Positions 1-6,309 of a stretch of DNA of 7,904 bases are shown one piece after another (within the stretch, counting starts at the first letter, position 1; each line of letters begins with the position of its first letter). Source of the DNA: Pseudomonadota bacterium (GTDB lineage: Bacteria; Pseudomonadota; Alphaproteobacteria; Caulobacterales; Caulobacteraceae); contig JAFAEC010000025.1 in NCBI GenBank assembly GCA_023424215.1, positions 1-7,904 of the forward strand, in the 5' to 3' direction. The notes beneath the pieces are model-generated. The model had not been told where the DNA came from, made no database searches, and was given only the letters and a program-made list of their open reading frames with translations. Both the position numbers and the translations under genes were made by a program.

Positions 1-577
1 GCGCCGCGCCGCGGCGGCCGGTCGCCGCCAGGCCGTGGACGAGGGCTCCGGCGGGCAGGACGATCCAGAAGGGTACGCCGGCCAGGGTGGCCGGCAGGGC
101 CACGGCCGCGACCAGCCACAGGCTGCGGGCCACGAGGATGTGTCGGCCGATGCGCTCGACGGCGCGGGCGATCAGGCCGATCACCGCCGCCTGCGCCCCC
201 AGCAGGGCGGCGGCGAAGGCCCCCTGCCCCACGTCGAAACGGAACCAGGCCCAGGCGGCGACGAGCATCAACAGGAAGCCGGGCAGCATGAAGCCGAGGC
301 CGGCGAGGAGGCCGCCGATCCGACCCCGCGCCCGCACCCCCATGTGCACGCACAGCTCGTGCGCCTCCGGCCCCGGCAGGGCCTGCATCACCGCCAGCAG
401 CCGGTTGAAGCGCGCCGACGACATCCAGCGGTCGCGCTCGACCAGCTCGTGACGGACCATGGCGATCTGCGCCACCGGCCCGCCGAAGGCCAGCGCCCCG
501 AAGCGCAGGAAGCGCAGGAACAGCGGCAGGAGGCCAATCGGCGGCGGCTGCGGCTCGTCGTCGGTCGCGGTCGCCAT
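1..577 (-). CDS. chrA: Chromate transporter ChrA, N-terminal half (partial at window edge)
   Basis: The reading frame opens at an ATG at 577-575 and stays open for 192 codons to the window edge, so the C-terminus is missing. It looks like the N-terminal domain of the CHR (chromate ion transporter) family, inner-membrane proteins that export chromate. Visible marks are FGGP at residues 31-34, then a charged stretch with a VRHELVERDRWMS-like segment (about 41-53), PGPE at 68-71, and several hydrophobic helices, including one around GLLAGLGFMLPGFLLMLVAAW. Long-chain ChrA proteins are about 400 aa and contain two such domains; about one domain is present here, so a long-chain form is likely but not shown. 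The start lies 4 nt after the hrpB stop with only a weak GGGGCGG-like Shine-Dalgarno, suggesting translational coupling in one operon. The real substrate (chromate, sulfate or other) cannot be told from sequence. Confidence 0.88.
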   Translation of the reverse strand, partial: MATATDDEPQPPPIGLLPLFLRFLRFGALAFGGPVAQIAMVRHELVERDRWMSSARFNRLLAVMQALPGPEAHELCVHMGVRARGRIGGLLAGLGFMLPGFLLMLVAAWAWFRFDVGQGAFAAALLGAQAAVIGLIARAVERIGRHILVARSLWLVAAVALPATLAGVPFWIVLPAGALVHGLAATGRRGAA

Positions 578-581
578 CGGC

Positions 582-3002
582 TCAGCCGCCCCGCGGCTTG
601 GCGCGGCTGGTCGCCTCGGCGCTGGCCGGATCCTCCGGCCAGGGGTGCTTCGGATAGCGGCCGCGCATCTCGGCGCGAACGTCCTTCCATGAGCCGCGCC
701 AGAAGCCCGGCAGGTCCTTCGTCATCTGGATCGGACGGCGGGCCGGGGACAGCAGGGCCAGGGTCAGGGGTATGCGGCCGCCGCCGACTGTCGGGTGAGA
801 GGTGACGCCGAACAGTTCCTGCACCCGGATGTCGACGCGCGGGCCGCCCTCGGCGGCGTAGTCGATGGCCGCCGAGCCCAGCGGGGTCTGCAGGCGGGCG
901 GGAGCCAGGTCGTCGAGCGCCCGCTGGCGGTCCCAGGGGATGAGGGCGCGCAGGCCCTGCTCGAGGGCCGCGTCCGGGATGGCGTCGAGCGACTGCACCT
1001 CGCCGAGGAGCGGCCGGAGCCAGGCGTCGCGGGCGGCGTGCAGGCCGTCGTCCGAAACGTCGGGCCAGCCGTCGTCGAGCGTGCGCAGGAAGGCCAGCCG
1101 GGCGCGCAGGGCCGAGGCCCGTTCGCCCCAGCGCAGGGCCTTCAGGCCGTGGCGTTCGACCTCGGCCTCGAGCGCGGCGGTGATCGTGGCGCGGTCCGGG
1201 CGGCCCATCTCCTTCTCGTCGACCACGATGGCCCCGATCCGCCGCAGCCGCTTCAGCGTCAGGCGTCCGGAGGGCTCGCGCGATAGCCGGTCCTCGACCT
1301 CGATCCGACGGTCCAGATCGGCAGGGTCCAGCGGCGCCGCGAGGCGGATGCGGTCGCGCGCATCCCCGCCGCCCAGTTCGGCGACGGCGAGCCACGGCTC
1401 GCGCGCCAGCGGCTCGTGCGGGTCGAGGAAGGCCCCGCGGCCCGAGGCCAGCAGCACCTCGCCCGGCTTGCCGCGCGCTTTGGCCACCCGCTCGGGGAAG
1501 GCCTCGACCAGCAGGGCGCCGGGGTCGACCTCGCCGCCCTGCCCGCCTCCGGCGCTGCGCGCCCAGCGCTCGGCCAGCTTCAGGGCGTCGCGGGCGCGAG
1601 GCGAACGGTCGCGCTCCAGCCCGCGCAGCCGTTCGCGGAGGTCGGGATCGGCGCCGCCGAGGCCGGGTTCCGACAGGACGGCGGCGATGCGCGCGCCGAG
1701 GGCGGCGTCCCCGGCGTCGGCGGCGACGGCGACCATGTGCGCCAGCCGGGGCGGCAGGGCGATGCGGGTCAGGCGGCGGCCGTGGTCGGTCAACGCCCCC
1801 TCCCCGTCCAGCGCGCCCAGGCGCGCCAGCACCTTCCTGGCCTCCGCGAAGGCGCCGGCCGGCGGCGGGTCGAGCAGGGCCAGCCCTTCCGGCGAGCGCG
1901 CGCCCCAGCGGGCGAGATCGAGGGCGAAGGCGGTCAGGTCGGCCTCGAGAATCTCGGGCCGCTGGTGCGGGACGAGACCGCGGGTCTGTTCCTCGTCCCA
2001 AAGCCGGTAGCAGACGCCGGGCCCGGTCCGGCCGGCGCGGCCGCGGCGCTGCGCGGCCGAGGAGCGGCTGACGCGGACGGTGGCCAGACGGGTCAGGCCG
2101 CTGGCCGGCTCGAAGCGCGGCACGCGCGACAGGCCGCCGTCGATGACCACCCGCACCCCCTCGATGGTCAGGCTGGTCTCCGCCACCGAGGTGGCCAGCA
2201 CCACCTTGCGGCGGCCGGGCGGCGCCGGTTCGACGGCGCGGTCCTGTTCCGCCTTGTCGAGCGCGCCATAGAGCGGGGCGAGGTCGACGTCGGCCGGCAG
2301 GCGATCGGCGAGCAGGCGGGCCGTGCGGTGAATCTCCCCCTGTCCCGGGAAGAAGGCGAGGATGGAGCCGCTCTCCTCCGCCAGCGCCTGCCGGACGGCC
2401 CGGGCCATCGCCTCCTCGAAACGCTCCGCGGGGTTGCGACCGAGATAATGCGTCTCGACCGGGAACATCCGGCCCTCCGCCTCGATCACCGGCGCGCCGT
2501 CGAGGAGACGTGCCACGCCCGCGATGTCGAGCGTGGCCGACATCACCAGCAGGCGCAGGTCGTCCCGCAAGAGCTGCTGCGTCTCACGCGCCAGGGCGAG
2601 GCCGAGGTCGGCGTCGAGGCTGCGTTCGTGAAACTCGTCGAACAGCACCGCGCCGACGCCTTCCAGCGCCGGGTCGTCGAGAATCATGCGGGAGAACACG
2701 CCCTCGGTGATCACCTCGATCCGGGTGTTCGGGCCGATGCGGGTCTGCAGGCGGGTGCGGTAGCCGACGGTCTCGCCGGTGCGTTCGCCAAGGGTCATGG
2801 CCATGCGCTCGGCGGCGGCGCGGGCGGCCAGTCGACGCGGCTCCAGCACCAGCACCTTTGCGCCGCCCAGCCACGGCTGGTCGAGCAGCGCCAGCGGCAC
2901 GACCGTCGTCTTGCCCGCGCCCGGCGGGGCGGCGAGGACCACGGCCGAGGCCGTCGCGAGGGCGGCCTTCAGCGGGTCGAGGACGGCGTGAATGGGCAGC
3001 AT
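582..3002 (-). CDS. hrpB: ATP-dependent helicase HrpB (DEAH/RHA superfamily 2)
   Basis: This 806-aa protein matches HrpB in length (E. coli HrpB is about 809 aa) and in motif order. Walker A GAGKT is at residues 28-32, the Walker B/motif II DEFH at 122-125 followed by ERS, SAT at 155-157, TSVAETSLTIEGV around 271-283, and motif VI QRRGRAGR at 318-325. After this come the helicase-associated region and the long HrpB-specific C-terminal domain ending in the GGGRIPLTLALLSPARRPIQ-type and LPGFWRGSW segments. DEFH in place of DEAH is normal for HrpB. It is a cytoplasmic RNA-type helicase; its cellular role in most bacteria is poorly defined. The start is supported by an N-terminal LPIHAVLDPLKAAL segment that aligns with the E. 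coli N-terminus, although the Shine-Dalgarno is weak (TTGAG). It is the first gene of a probable operon with chrA. Confidence 0.96.
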   Translation of the reverse strand: MLPIHAVLDPLKAALATASAVVLAAPPGAGKTTVVPLALLDQPWLGGAKVLVLEPRRLAARAAAERMAMTLGERTGETVGYRTRLQTRIGPNTRIEVITEGVFSRMILDDPALEGVGAVLFDEFHERSLDADLGLALARETQQLLRDDLRLLVMSATLDIAGVARLLDGAPVIEAEGRMFPVETHYLGRNPAERFEEAMARAVRQALAEESGSILAFFPGQGEIHRTARLLADRLPADVDLAPLYGALDKAEQDRAVEPAPPGRRKVVLATSVAETSLTIEGVRVVIDGGLSRVPRFEPASGLTRLATVRVSRSSAAQRRGRAGRTGPGVCYRLWDEEQTRGLVPHQRPEILEADLTAFALDLARWGARSPEGLALLDPPPAGAFAEARKVLARLGALDGEGALTDHGRRLTRIALPPRLAHMVAVAADAGDAALGARIAAVLSEPGLGGADPDLRERLRGLERDRSPRARDALKLAERWARSAGGGQGGEVDPGALLVEAFPERVAKARGKPGEVLLASGRGAFLDPHEPLAREPWLAVAELGGGDARDRIRLAAPLDPADLDRRIEVEDRLSREPSGRLTLKRLRRIGAIVVDEKEMGRPDRATITAALEAEVERHGLKALRWGERASALRARLAFLRTLDDGWPDVSDDGLHAARDAWLRPLLGEVQSLDAIPDAALEQGLRALIPWDRQRALDDLAPARLQTPLGSAAIDYAAEGGPRVDIRVQELFGVTSHPTVGGGRIPLTLALLSPARRPIQMTKDLPGFWRGSWKDVRAEMRGRYPKHPWPEDPASAEATSRAKPRGG

Positions 3003-3053
3003 GACGGGCTCAAGTAGCGCGAAGCGCGATAGCCGCGCCCGGAATTTTCCTGC

Positions 3054-3061
3054 GCTCTAGC
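3054..3061 (-). promoter_or_regulatory. Candidate -10 element for hrpB-chrA
   Basis: Read on the minus strand this is GCTAGAGC, which agrees at 7 of 8 positions with the Caulobacter housekeeping -10 consensus GCTANAWC. It lies about 50 nt upstream of the hrpB ATG. The matching -35 is poor (TTTCGTG with a 15-nt spacer), so this is a tentative call. Confidence 0.35.
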
Positions 3062-3071
3062 CGCAACGGCG

Positions 3072-3085
3072 GCTTTCACGAAAGC
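3072..3085. promoter_or_regulatory. 14-bp dyad, possible operator between hrpB and permease
   Basis: GCTTTC and GAAAGC flank a 2-nt spacer (AC), forming a perfect 6-bp inverted repeat. It sits just upstream of the hrpB -10 candidate and overlaps the position of its -35, where a repressor or activator dimer could bind. No specific regulator is recognised. Confidence 0.35.
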
Positions 3086-3091
3086 GTCGTC

Positions 3092-3116
3092 CGCGGTTCA
3101 CCGTTCGGAAACCGCG
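3092..3116. repeat. 7-bp inverted repeat (CGCGGTT / AACCGCG) in divergent region
   Basis: CGCGGTT at 3092-3098 is repeated in inverse at 3110-3116 with an 11-nt spacer. It lies immediately upstream of the permease -35 candidate. It could be an operator, but in DNA this GC-rich such repeats also occur by chance. Confidence 0.3.
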
Positions 3117-3145
3117 TTGCCAGCGCAGACCTGCGCCGCTAGCGT
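3117..3145 (+). promoter_or_regulatory. Candidate promoter of the amino acid permease
   Basis: TTGCCAG (3117-3123) and GCTAGCGT (3138-3145) are separated by 14 nt, the spacing of the Caulobacter vegetative promoter (TTGACGS, 10-14 nt, GCTANAWC). The -35 is close, while the -10 agrees at only 5 of 8 positions. It would give a leader of roughly 40 nt containing the dyad at 3156-3172 and the ribosome binding site. Confidence 0.35.
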
Positions 3146-3155
3146 CCGCGCCGAA

Positions 3156-3172
3156 AACAGCATCAGGCTGTT
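3156..3172 (+). promoter_or_regulatory. Leader stem-loop or operator before the permease
   Basis: AACAGC and GCTGTT form a perfect 6-bp inverted repeat around a 5-nt loop (ATCAG). It ends 4 nt before the Shine-Dalgarno at 3177, so as RNA it could affect initiation, and as DNA it could be a repressor site just downstream of the proposed promoter. No known regulator is assigned. Confidence 0.4.
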
Positions 3173-3176
3173 AATC

Positions 3177-3184
3177 GGAGGGGA
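3177..3184 (+). promoter_or_regulatory. Strong ribosome binding site of the permease
   Basis: GGAGGGGA lies 5 nt before the ATG at 3190 and fixes that codon as the start of the permease. Confidence 0.85.
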
Positions 3185-3189
3185 CATTC

Positions 3190-4797
3190 ATGTGGCGCGT
3201 TAAGTCGCTCGACGCCATCCTGGCCACGGCCGAGAAGAAATCACTGCATCGCTCGCTGGGCCCGGTCCAGCTGACCCTGCTGGGCGTCGGCGCCATCATC
3301 GGCACCGGCATCTTCGTGCTGACCGCCGCGGCGGCGCAGAAGGCCGGTCCGGGGATGATGTGGTCGTTCGTGATCGCCGGCGCGGTCTGCGCCGTCGCCG
3401 CGCTCTGCTACTCGGAGCTGGCCTCGATGGCCCCGGTGTCGGGCTCGGCCTACACTTATACCTACGCCGTCATGGGCGAGCTGCTGGCCTGGATGGTCGG
3501 CTGGGCGCTGATTCTCGAATACGCCGTGGCGGCCTCGGCCGTGTCGGTGGGCTGGTCCGGCTATGTGCTGGGCCTGATCGAGAACGCGCTCGGGTTCGAC
3601 TGGCCAGACCTGCTGCAGGCCGGGCCGGCGTGGAGCATGAACGGCTTCATCCCGACGCCGGACTTCTCGGTCGGCATCGTCAACGTGCCCGCCATCGTGG
3701 TGGCCCTGGCCGTGACCCTGCTGCTGATGATCGGCACCACGGAATCGGCCCGCGTCAACGCCGCCCTCGTGGCCATCAAGGTCGCCGCCCTGACCGCCTT
3801 CATCGTCCTGACCCTGCCGATCCTGAAGACCGGCAATTTCACCCCCTTCGCCCCGAACGGCCTGTTCGGCGAATCCTCGGGCATGGGCATCATCGGCGCC
3901 GCGGCCTCGATCTTCTTCGCCTACGTCGGCTTCGACGCGGTCTCGACCGCGGCGGAAGAGACCAAGAACCCGCAGCGCAACGTGCCCATCGGCCTGATCG
4001 GCTCGCTGGCCATCTGCACCGTCTTCTACCTGCTGGTCGCCGCCGGCGCGGTCGGGGCCATCGGCGCCCAGCCGGTGCTCGGCTCGGCCGGCGAAGCGGT
4101 CCAGCCCGGCTCGCCCGGCTTCATCGCCGCCTGCCAGCTGGCCGAGAACGCCAACCGTCTGGTCTGCTCGAACGAGGCGCTGGCTCACGTGCTGCGCGAG
4201 ATCGACTATCCGGCCGTCGGCAACGCCCTCGGCACCGCCGCCATGCTGGCCCTGCCCTCGGTCATCCTGATGATGATCTATGGCCAGACCCGCATCTTCT
4301 TCGTGATGGCGCGCGACGGCCTGCTGCCGGAAGGCCTGGCCAAGGTTCACCCGAAGTGGAAGACGCCCTACGTCGTGACCCTGTTCACCGGCATCGCCGT
4401 GGCCATCGCCGGGGCCCTGTTCCCGGTCGGCCAGCTGGCCGACATCTCGAACTCGGGCACCCTGTTCGCCTTCTTCATGGTGTCGATCGCCGTGCTGATG
4501 CTGCGGGTCAAGGATCCGAACCGCCACCGGCCGTTCCGGACGCCGCTCGTCTGGTTCTTCGCGCCGCTGTCGGCCTTCGGCTGCGCCTTCCTGTTCTGGA
4601 ACCTGCCGCACGACGCCAAGATGGTGCTGCCGATCTGGGGCGGCGTCGGCCTGGTGATCTACCTGCTCTACGGCATCCGCAAGAGCCACGTCGGCCGCGG
4701 CATCGTCGAGGTGCCGGAGCTGGCGGCCGATGCGCCTCCCGGACCGGTGCCGCCGATGCCGGGGGCCCCGTCGCCGACCGACGACCACAGGGACTGA
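3190..4797 (+). CDS. APC-superfamily amino acid permease (CAT/YfnA type)
   Basis: This 535-aa inner-membrane protein resembles the cationic amino acid transporter branch of the APC superfamily (Bacillus YfnA-like), which imports amino acids with ions or protons. The substrate-binding first helix carries GVGAIIGTGIF at residues 32-42. Further marks are CYSELASMAPVSGSAYTYTY near 77-96, FFAYVGFDAVSTAAEETKNPQ near 242-262, GQTR at 365-368 and RDGLLP at 375-380. About 12-13 hydrophobic helices can be traced, ending near residue 500, followed by a Pro- and Asp-rich soluble tail. Unusual is a loop of about 45 residues (roughly 298-343) between the helices ending near 297 and starting near 348; it contains Cys315 and Cys326. 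A very good ribosome binding site fixes the start. It is monocistronic: divergent from hrpB, and closed by a strong terminator. The exact amino acid cannot be read from the sequence. Confidence 0.93.
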   Translation: MWRVKSLDAILATAEKKSLHRSLGPVQLTLLGVGAIIGTGIFVLTAAAAQKAGPGMMWSFVIAGAVCAVAALCYSELASMAPVSGSAYTYTYAVMGELLAWMVGWALILEYAVAASAVSVGWSGYVLGLIENALGFDWPDLLQAGPAWSMNGFIPTPDFSVGIVNVPAIVVALAVTLLLMIGTTESARVNAALVAIKVAALTAFIVLTLPILKTGNFTPFAPNGLFGESSGMGIIGAAASIFFAYVGFDAVSTAAEETKNPQRNVPIGLIGSLAICTVFYLLVAAGAVGAIGAQPVLGSAGEAVQPGSPGFIAACQLAENANRLVCSNEALAHVLREIDYPAVGNALGTAAMLALPSVILMMIYGQTRIFFVMARDGLLPEGLAKVHPKWKTPYVVTLFTGIAVAIAGALFPVGQLADISNSGTLFAFFMVSIAVLMLRVKDPNRHRPFRTPLVWFFAPLSAFGCAFLFWNLPHDAKMVLPIWGGVGLVIYLLYGIRKSHVGRGIVEVPELAADAPPGPVPPMPGAPSPTDDHRD

Positions 4798-4812
4798 TCC
4801 GCGGATCGGTCC

Positions 4813-4842
4813 GGCCTCGCCCCGCTCGAAGAGCGGAAGGCC
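4813..4842 (+). other. Imperfect hairpin upstream of the terminator
   Basis: GGCCT (4813-4817) pairs with AGGCC (4838-4842), and the inner CCGCTC (4822-4827) pairs with GAGCGG (4831-4836) around a GAA loop, with a small internal loop. It lies between the permease stop and the main terminator. It may protect the 3' end of the mRNA or be incidental. Confidence 0.35.
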
Positions 4843-4854
4843 GCTGGAAGAGGC

Positions 4855-4889
4855 AAGGGCCCGGGAGCGATCCCGGGCCCTTCGCTTTT
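4855..4889 (+). terminator. Rho-independent terminator of the permease
   Basis: A perfect 12-bp inverted repeat (4855-4866 with 4871-4882, core GGGCCCGGG) encloses the loop GCGA, a GNRA tetraloop, and is followed by CGCTTTTC. It ends the permease transcript. Because the stem is symmetrical and lies between convergent genes, it may also help stop minus-strand transcription from the regulator gene, though no T-run follows in that direction. Confidence 0.88.
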
Positions 4890-4900
4890 CTCCGGCCCGC

Positions 4901-5272
4901 TCAGGGGCGACCCAACTCCCGCGCCATGGCGGCGAGCGCCGCGCGCTTGGCCGGCGGCAGGCGGCCCGCGATACGGGCGATCTGGAGCACCGCGGTCGCC
5001 TCGTCGTCTCCCCGGCCGGATCCCTCGAAGGAATCGCCCAGCAGCGTGGCCAGAGGCACGTCCAGCGCCTCGGCGAGCCGGACCAGCCGGCCGAACGGCA
5101 CAGCCATCTCGCCGGACTCGTAGCGCTGGATCAGCTGCAGGCCGACGCCCACGACCTCGGCGACCTCGGCCAGACGCAGGCCGCGCGCCGAGCGGAGCAG
5201 CGCCAGCCGGTGGCCGAGCAGTCGGTTGTGACGCGCCTCGGCGGCGGCGGCGGGTTTCGGCAACCTCGTCAT
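4901..5272 (-). CDS. Small XRE-family (Cro/CI type) transcriptional regulator
   Basis: This 123-aa protein has a helix-turn-helix domain at about residues 20-78. The recognition helix lies around LQLIQRYESG (45-54), followed by a typical LVRLAEALDVPLATLLGD close to the end of the domain. The tail (about 81-123) contains a short amphipathic stretch, LQIARIAGRLPPAKRAALAAMARELG, similar in position to the C-terminal helix of many alphaproteobacterial XRE proteins, where it may aid dimer formation. No ligand or peptidase domain is present, so it is a simple DNA-binding regulator. The ATG at 5272 is supported by GGAGGG at 5277-5282. It is convergent with the permease and lies 95 nt downstream of the peptidase gene on the same strand. 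Its target is unknown; autoregulation is possible but not shown. Confidence 0.9.
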   Translation of the reverse strand: MTRLPKPAAAAEARHNRLLGHRLALLRSARGLRLAEVAEVVGVGLQLIQRYESGEMAVPFGRLVRLAEALDVPLATLLGDSFEGSGRGDDEATAVLQIARIAGRLPPAKRAALAAMARELGRP

Positions 5273-5276
5273 ATGG

Positions 5277-5282
5277 CCCTCC
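5277..5282 (-). promoter_or_regulatory. Ribosome binding site of the XRE regulator
   Basis: Read on the minus strand it is GGAGGG, 4 nt before the ATG, and supports the chosen start. Further upstream, 5291-5298 reads GCTAGGTC on the minus strand, 7 of 8 to the Caulobacter -10 box, but I see no convincing -35. Confidence 0.7.
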
Positions 5283-5367
5283 GGAGACAGGACCTAGCGC
5301 GGCCGTTCCGCAGATTTGCGTCGGGCCGCTGACGGTTCGTTGTCGCTTTCGCCAAGCGTTTGCGACG

Positions 5368-6024
5368 TCACCCGGAGAGCGGGCCGAGGCTCCACGTCAG
5401 CCAGCCGCCGATCGCCAGCAAGACCCCGAACGGCAGACGGTCGGCGGCCGACAAGGGGCGACCGCCCGCCGCGCGCCCGGCCACCACGCTGAGCCCCGCC
5501 AGACCGGCCCACAGCAGCACGGCGGGCAGGCCCTCCCAGCCGACCCATGCCCCGATCGCGCCGAGCAGGAAGGGGTCGCCGCCGCCCAGACCCTCCCGGC
5601 CGCGCAGCCGTCGATAGGCGACGGCGAGCGCCCACAGGGCAGCGAAACCCGCGGTCGCGCCGATGACGGCGTCCACCAGCCGGTGCTCTTCCAGCAGCGC
5701 GGCGGCGATCAGGCCAGTGGCGGCGAGCGGAAAGGTCAGACGATCCGGCAGCCAGAAATGCTCGGCGTCGACCAAGGCGATAAGCAGGAGCTGCCAGCCG
5801 AACAGGGCCGTCAGGATGGCCGCGGCGGTCGACGGCTGGCCGAGCCCCGACCAGACCCCGAGCACCGCTCCGCCAAGGGCCAGCATCGGCAGTCGGGCGG
5901 CCCGCGGGGGCACGTCGACCGAATCCCCCGGCGCCAGTCTGACCCGGGCGATCAGTGCGCCGGCGACCAGCCCGGCGAGGCCCAGCCCCGCCGCGGCGGC
6001 CGTCGGAACCGTGTCCAGAGTCAT
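5368..6024 (-). CDS. A24-family prepilin peptidase, short form without the methyltransferase domain
   Basis: This 218-aa, very hydrophobic protein (about six helices) has the two aspartate motifs of type IV prepilin peptidases, membrane aspartyl proteases that cut the leader of pilins and type II secretion pseudopilins. The first is LVDAEHFWLPDRLT with Asp86 and Pro-Asp 93-94; the second is GGGD at 147-150 (Asp150) followed by an LLGAIGAWVGW helix. Full PilD/GspO proteins are about 260-290 aa and begin with a methyltransferase domain containing paired CxxC motifs; that domain is absent here and no cysteines are visible. After the second Asp the usual V-K or x-K is P-F (Pro151, Phe152), an atypical site. 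Divergence from the lipoprotein gene suggests a link to type II secretion (GspO-like) or to tight-adherence pili (CpaA-like); neither is shown. The Shine-Dalgarno is modest (GCGGGG, 8-9 nt upstream). Confidence 0.85.
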   Translation of the reverse strand: MTLDTVPTAAAAGLGLAGLVAGALIARVRLAPGDSVDVPPRAARLPMLALGGAVLGVWSGLGQPSTAAAILTALFGWQLLLIALVDAEHFWLPDRLTFPLAATGLIAAALLEEHRLVDAVIGATAGFAALWALAVAYRRLRGREGLGGGDPFLLGAIGAWVGWEGLPAVLLWAGLAGLSVVAGRAAGGRPLSAADRLPFGVLLAIGGWLTWSLGPLSG

Positions 6025-6125
6025 GCGGACATCCCCGCTCCCGTCGTCCCCGGCGGACCCCTGCCCGCGGCGCCGGCAGCCTCGCTATCGCCGGTTTGTG
6101 ACGATCGCACCGTGTCGGGAGCGAG

Positions 6126-6197
6126 TTTCACCGAACCGCGAAGACAACTTCACACAAGCGCGCCGCAACCGTCACCGTTCGGCGTCCCCGGTGTCAC
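6126..6197 (+). promoter_or_regulatory. Array of four TCAC motifs at exact 22-bp spacing (candidate PhoB-type boxes)
   Basis: TCAC occurs at 6128, 6150, 6172 and 6194, each 22 bp from the next, in the contexts TTTCACCG, CTTCACAC, CGTCACCG and TGTCACAT. PhoB boxes are built from repeats of the CTGTCAC/T kind, in 11-bp steps or 22-bp units on one face of the helix. The intermediate 11-bp half sites are not conserved here, so this is a partial match. The array lies upstream of the lipoprotein gene, and TCTAGCC at 6206-6212 just after it could be a poor -10. Another tandem-binding regulator is equally possible. Confidence 0.45.
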
Positions 6198-6232
6198 ATC
6201 GTCCGTCTAGCCAAGCCGCGGGCAGGGGTGGT

Positions 6233-6256
6233 CCCGGTCGTCACGACGTGACCGGG
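6233..6256. promoter_or_regulatory. 24-bp dyad in the lipoprotein leader or promoter
   Basis: CCCGGTC (6233-6239) is the inverse of GACCGGG (6250-6256), and an overlapping GTCAC/GTGAC pair (6240-6244, 6248-6252) gives an alternative stem with a GTC bulge. It begins about 77 nt upstream of the ATG at 6310 and may be an operator or an mRNA hairpin. No regulator is recognised. Confidence 0.4.
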
Positions 6257-6309
6257 CGTCGGGTCGCACCTGCCGAGCCATCTTTTCTGGATCAGACACG
6301 GTGAACACG

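Noticed and set aside
2628..2639. DEFH in place of DEAH in the helicase
   Set aside because: DEFH followed by ERS is the normal form in the HrpB family, including E. coli, so it is not a degenerate site.
388..3017. Long open frames overlapping hrpB in other frames and on the opposite strand (for example 388-2001 minus and 1416-3017 plus)
   Set aside because: They are rich in Arg, Gly, Pro and Ala with no domain, and arise because stop codons are rare in DNA of this GC content. hrpB in its own frame has all helicase motifs.
3241..5123. Long open frames antisense or out of frame to the permease (3241-4788 minus, 3360-5123 plus)
   Set aside because: Their compositions (His/Asp/Gln/Gly-rich or Arg-rich) are typical frame shadows, and the plus-strand frame also runs through the terminator and into the opposite-strand regulator gene.
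5342..5366. GTCGC/GCGAC and CGCTT/AAGCG inverted repeats between the peptidase stop and the XRE gene as a terminator
   Set aside because: The stems are short and compete with each other, and no T-run follows on the minus strand.
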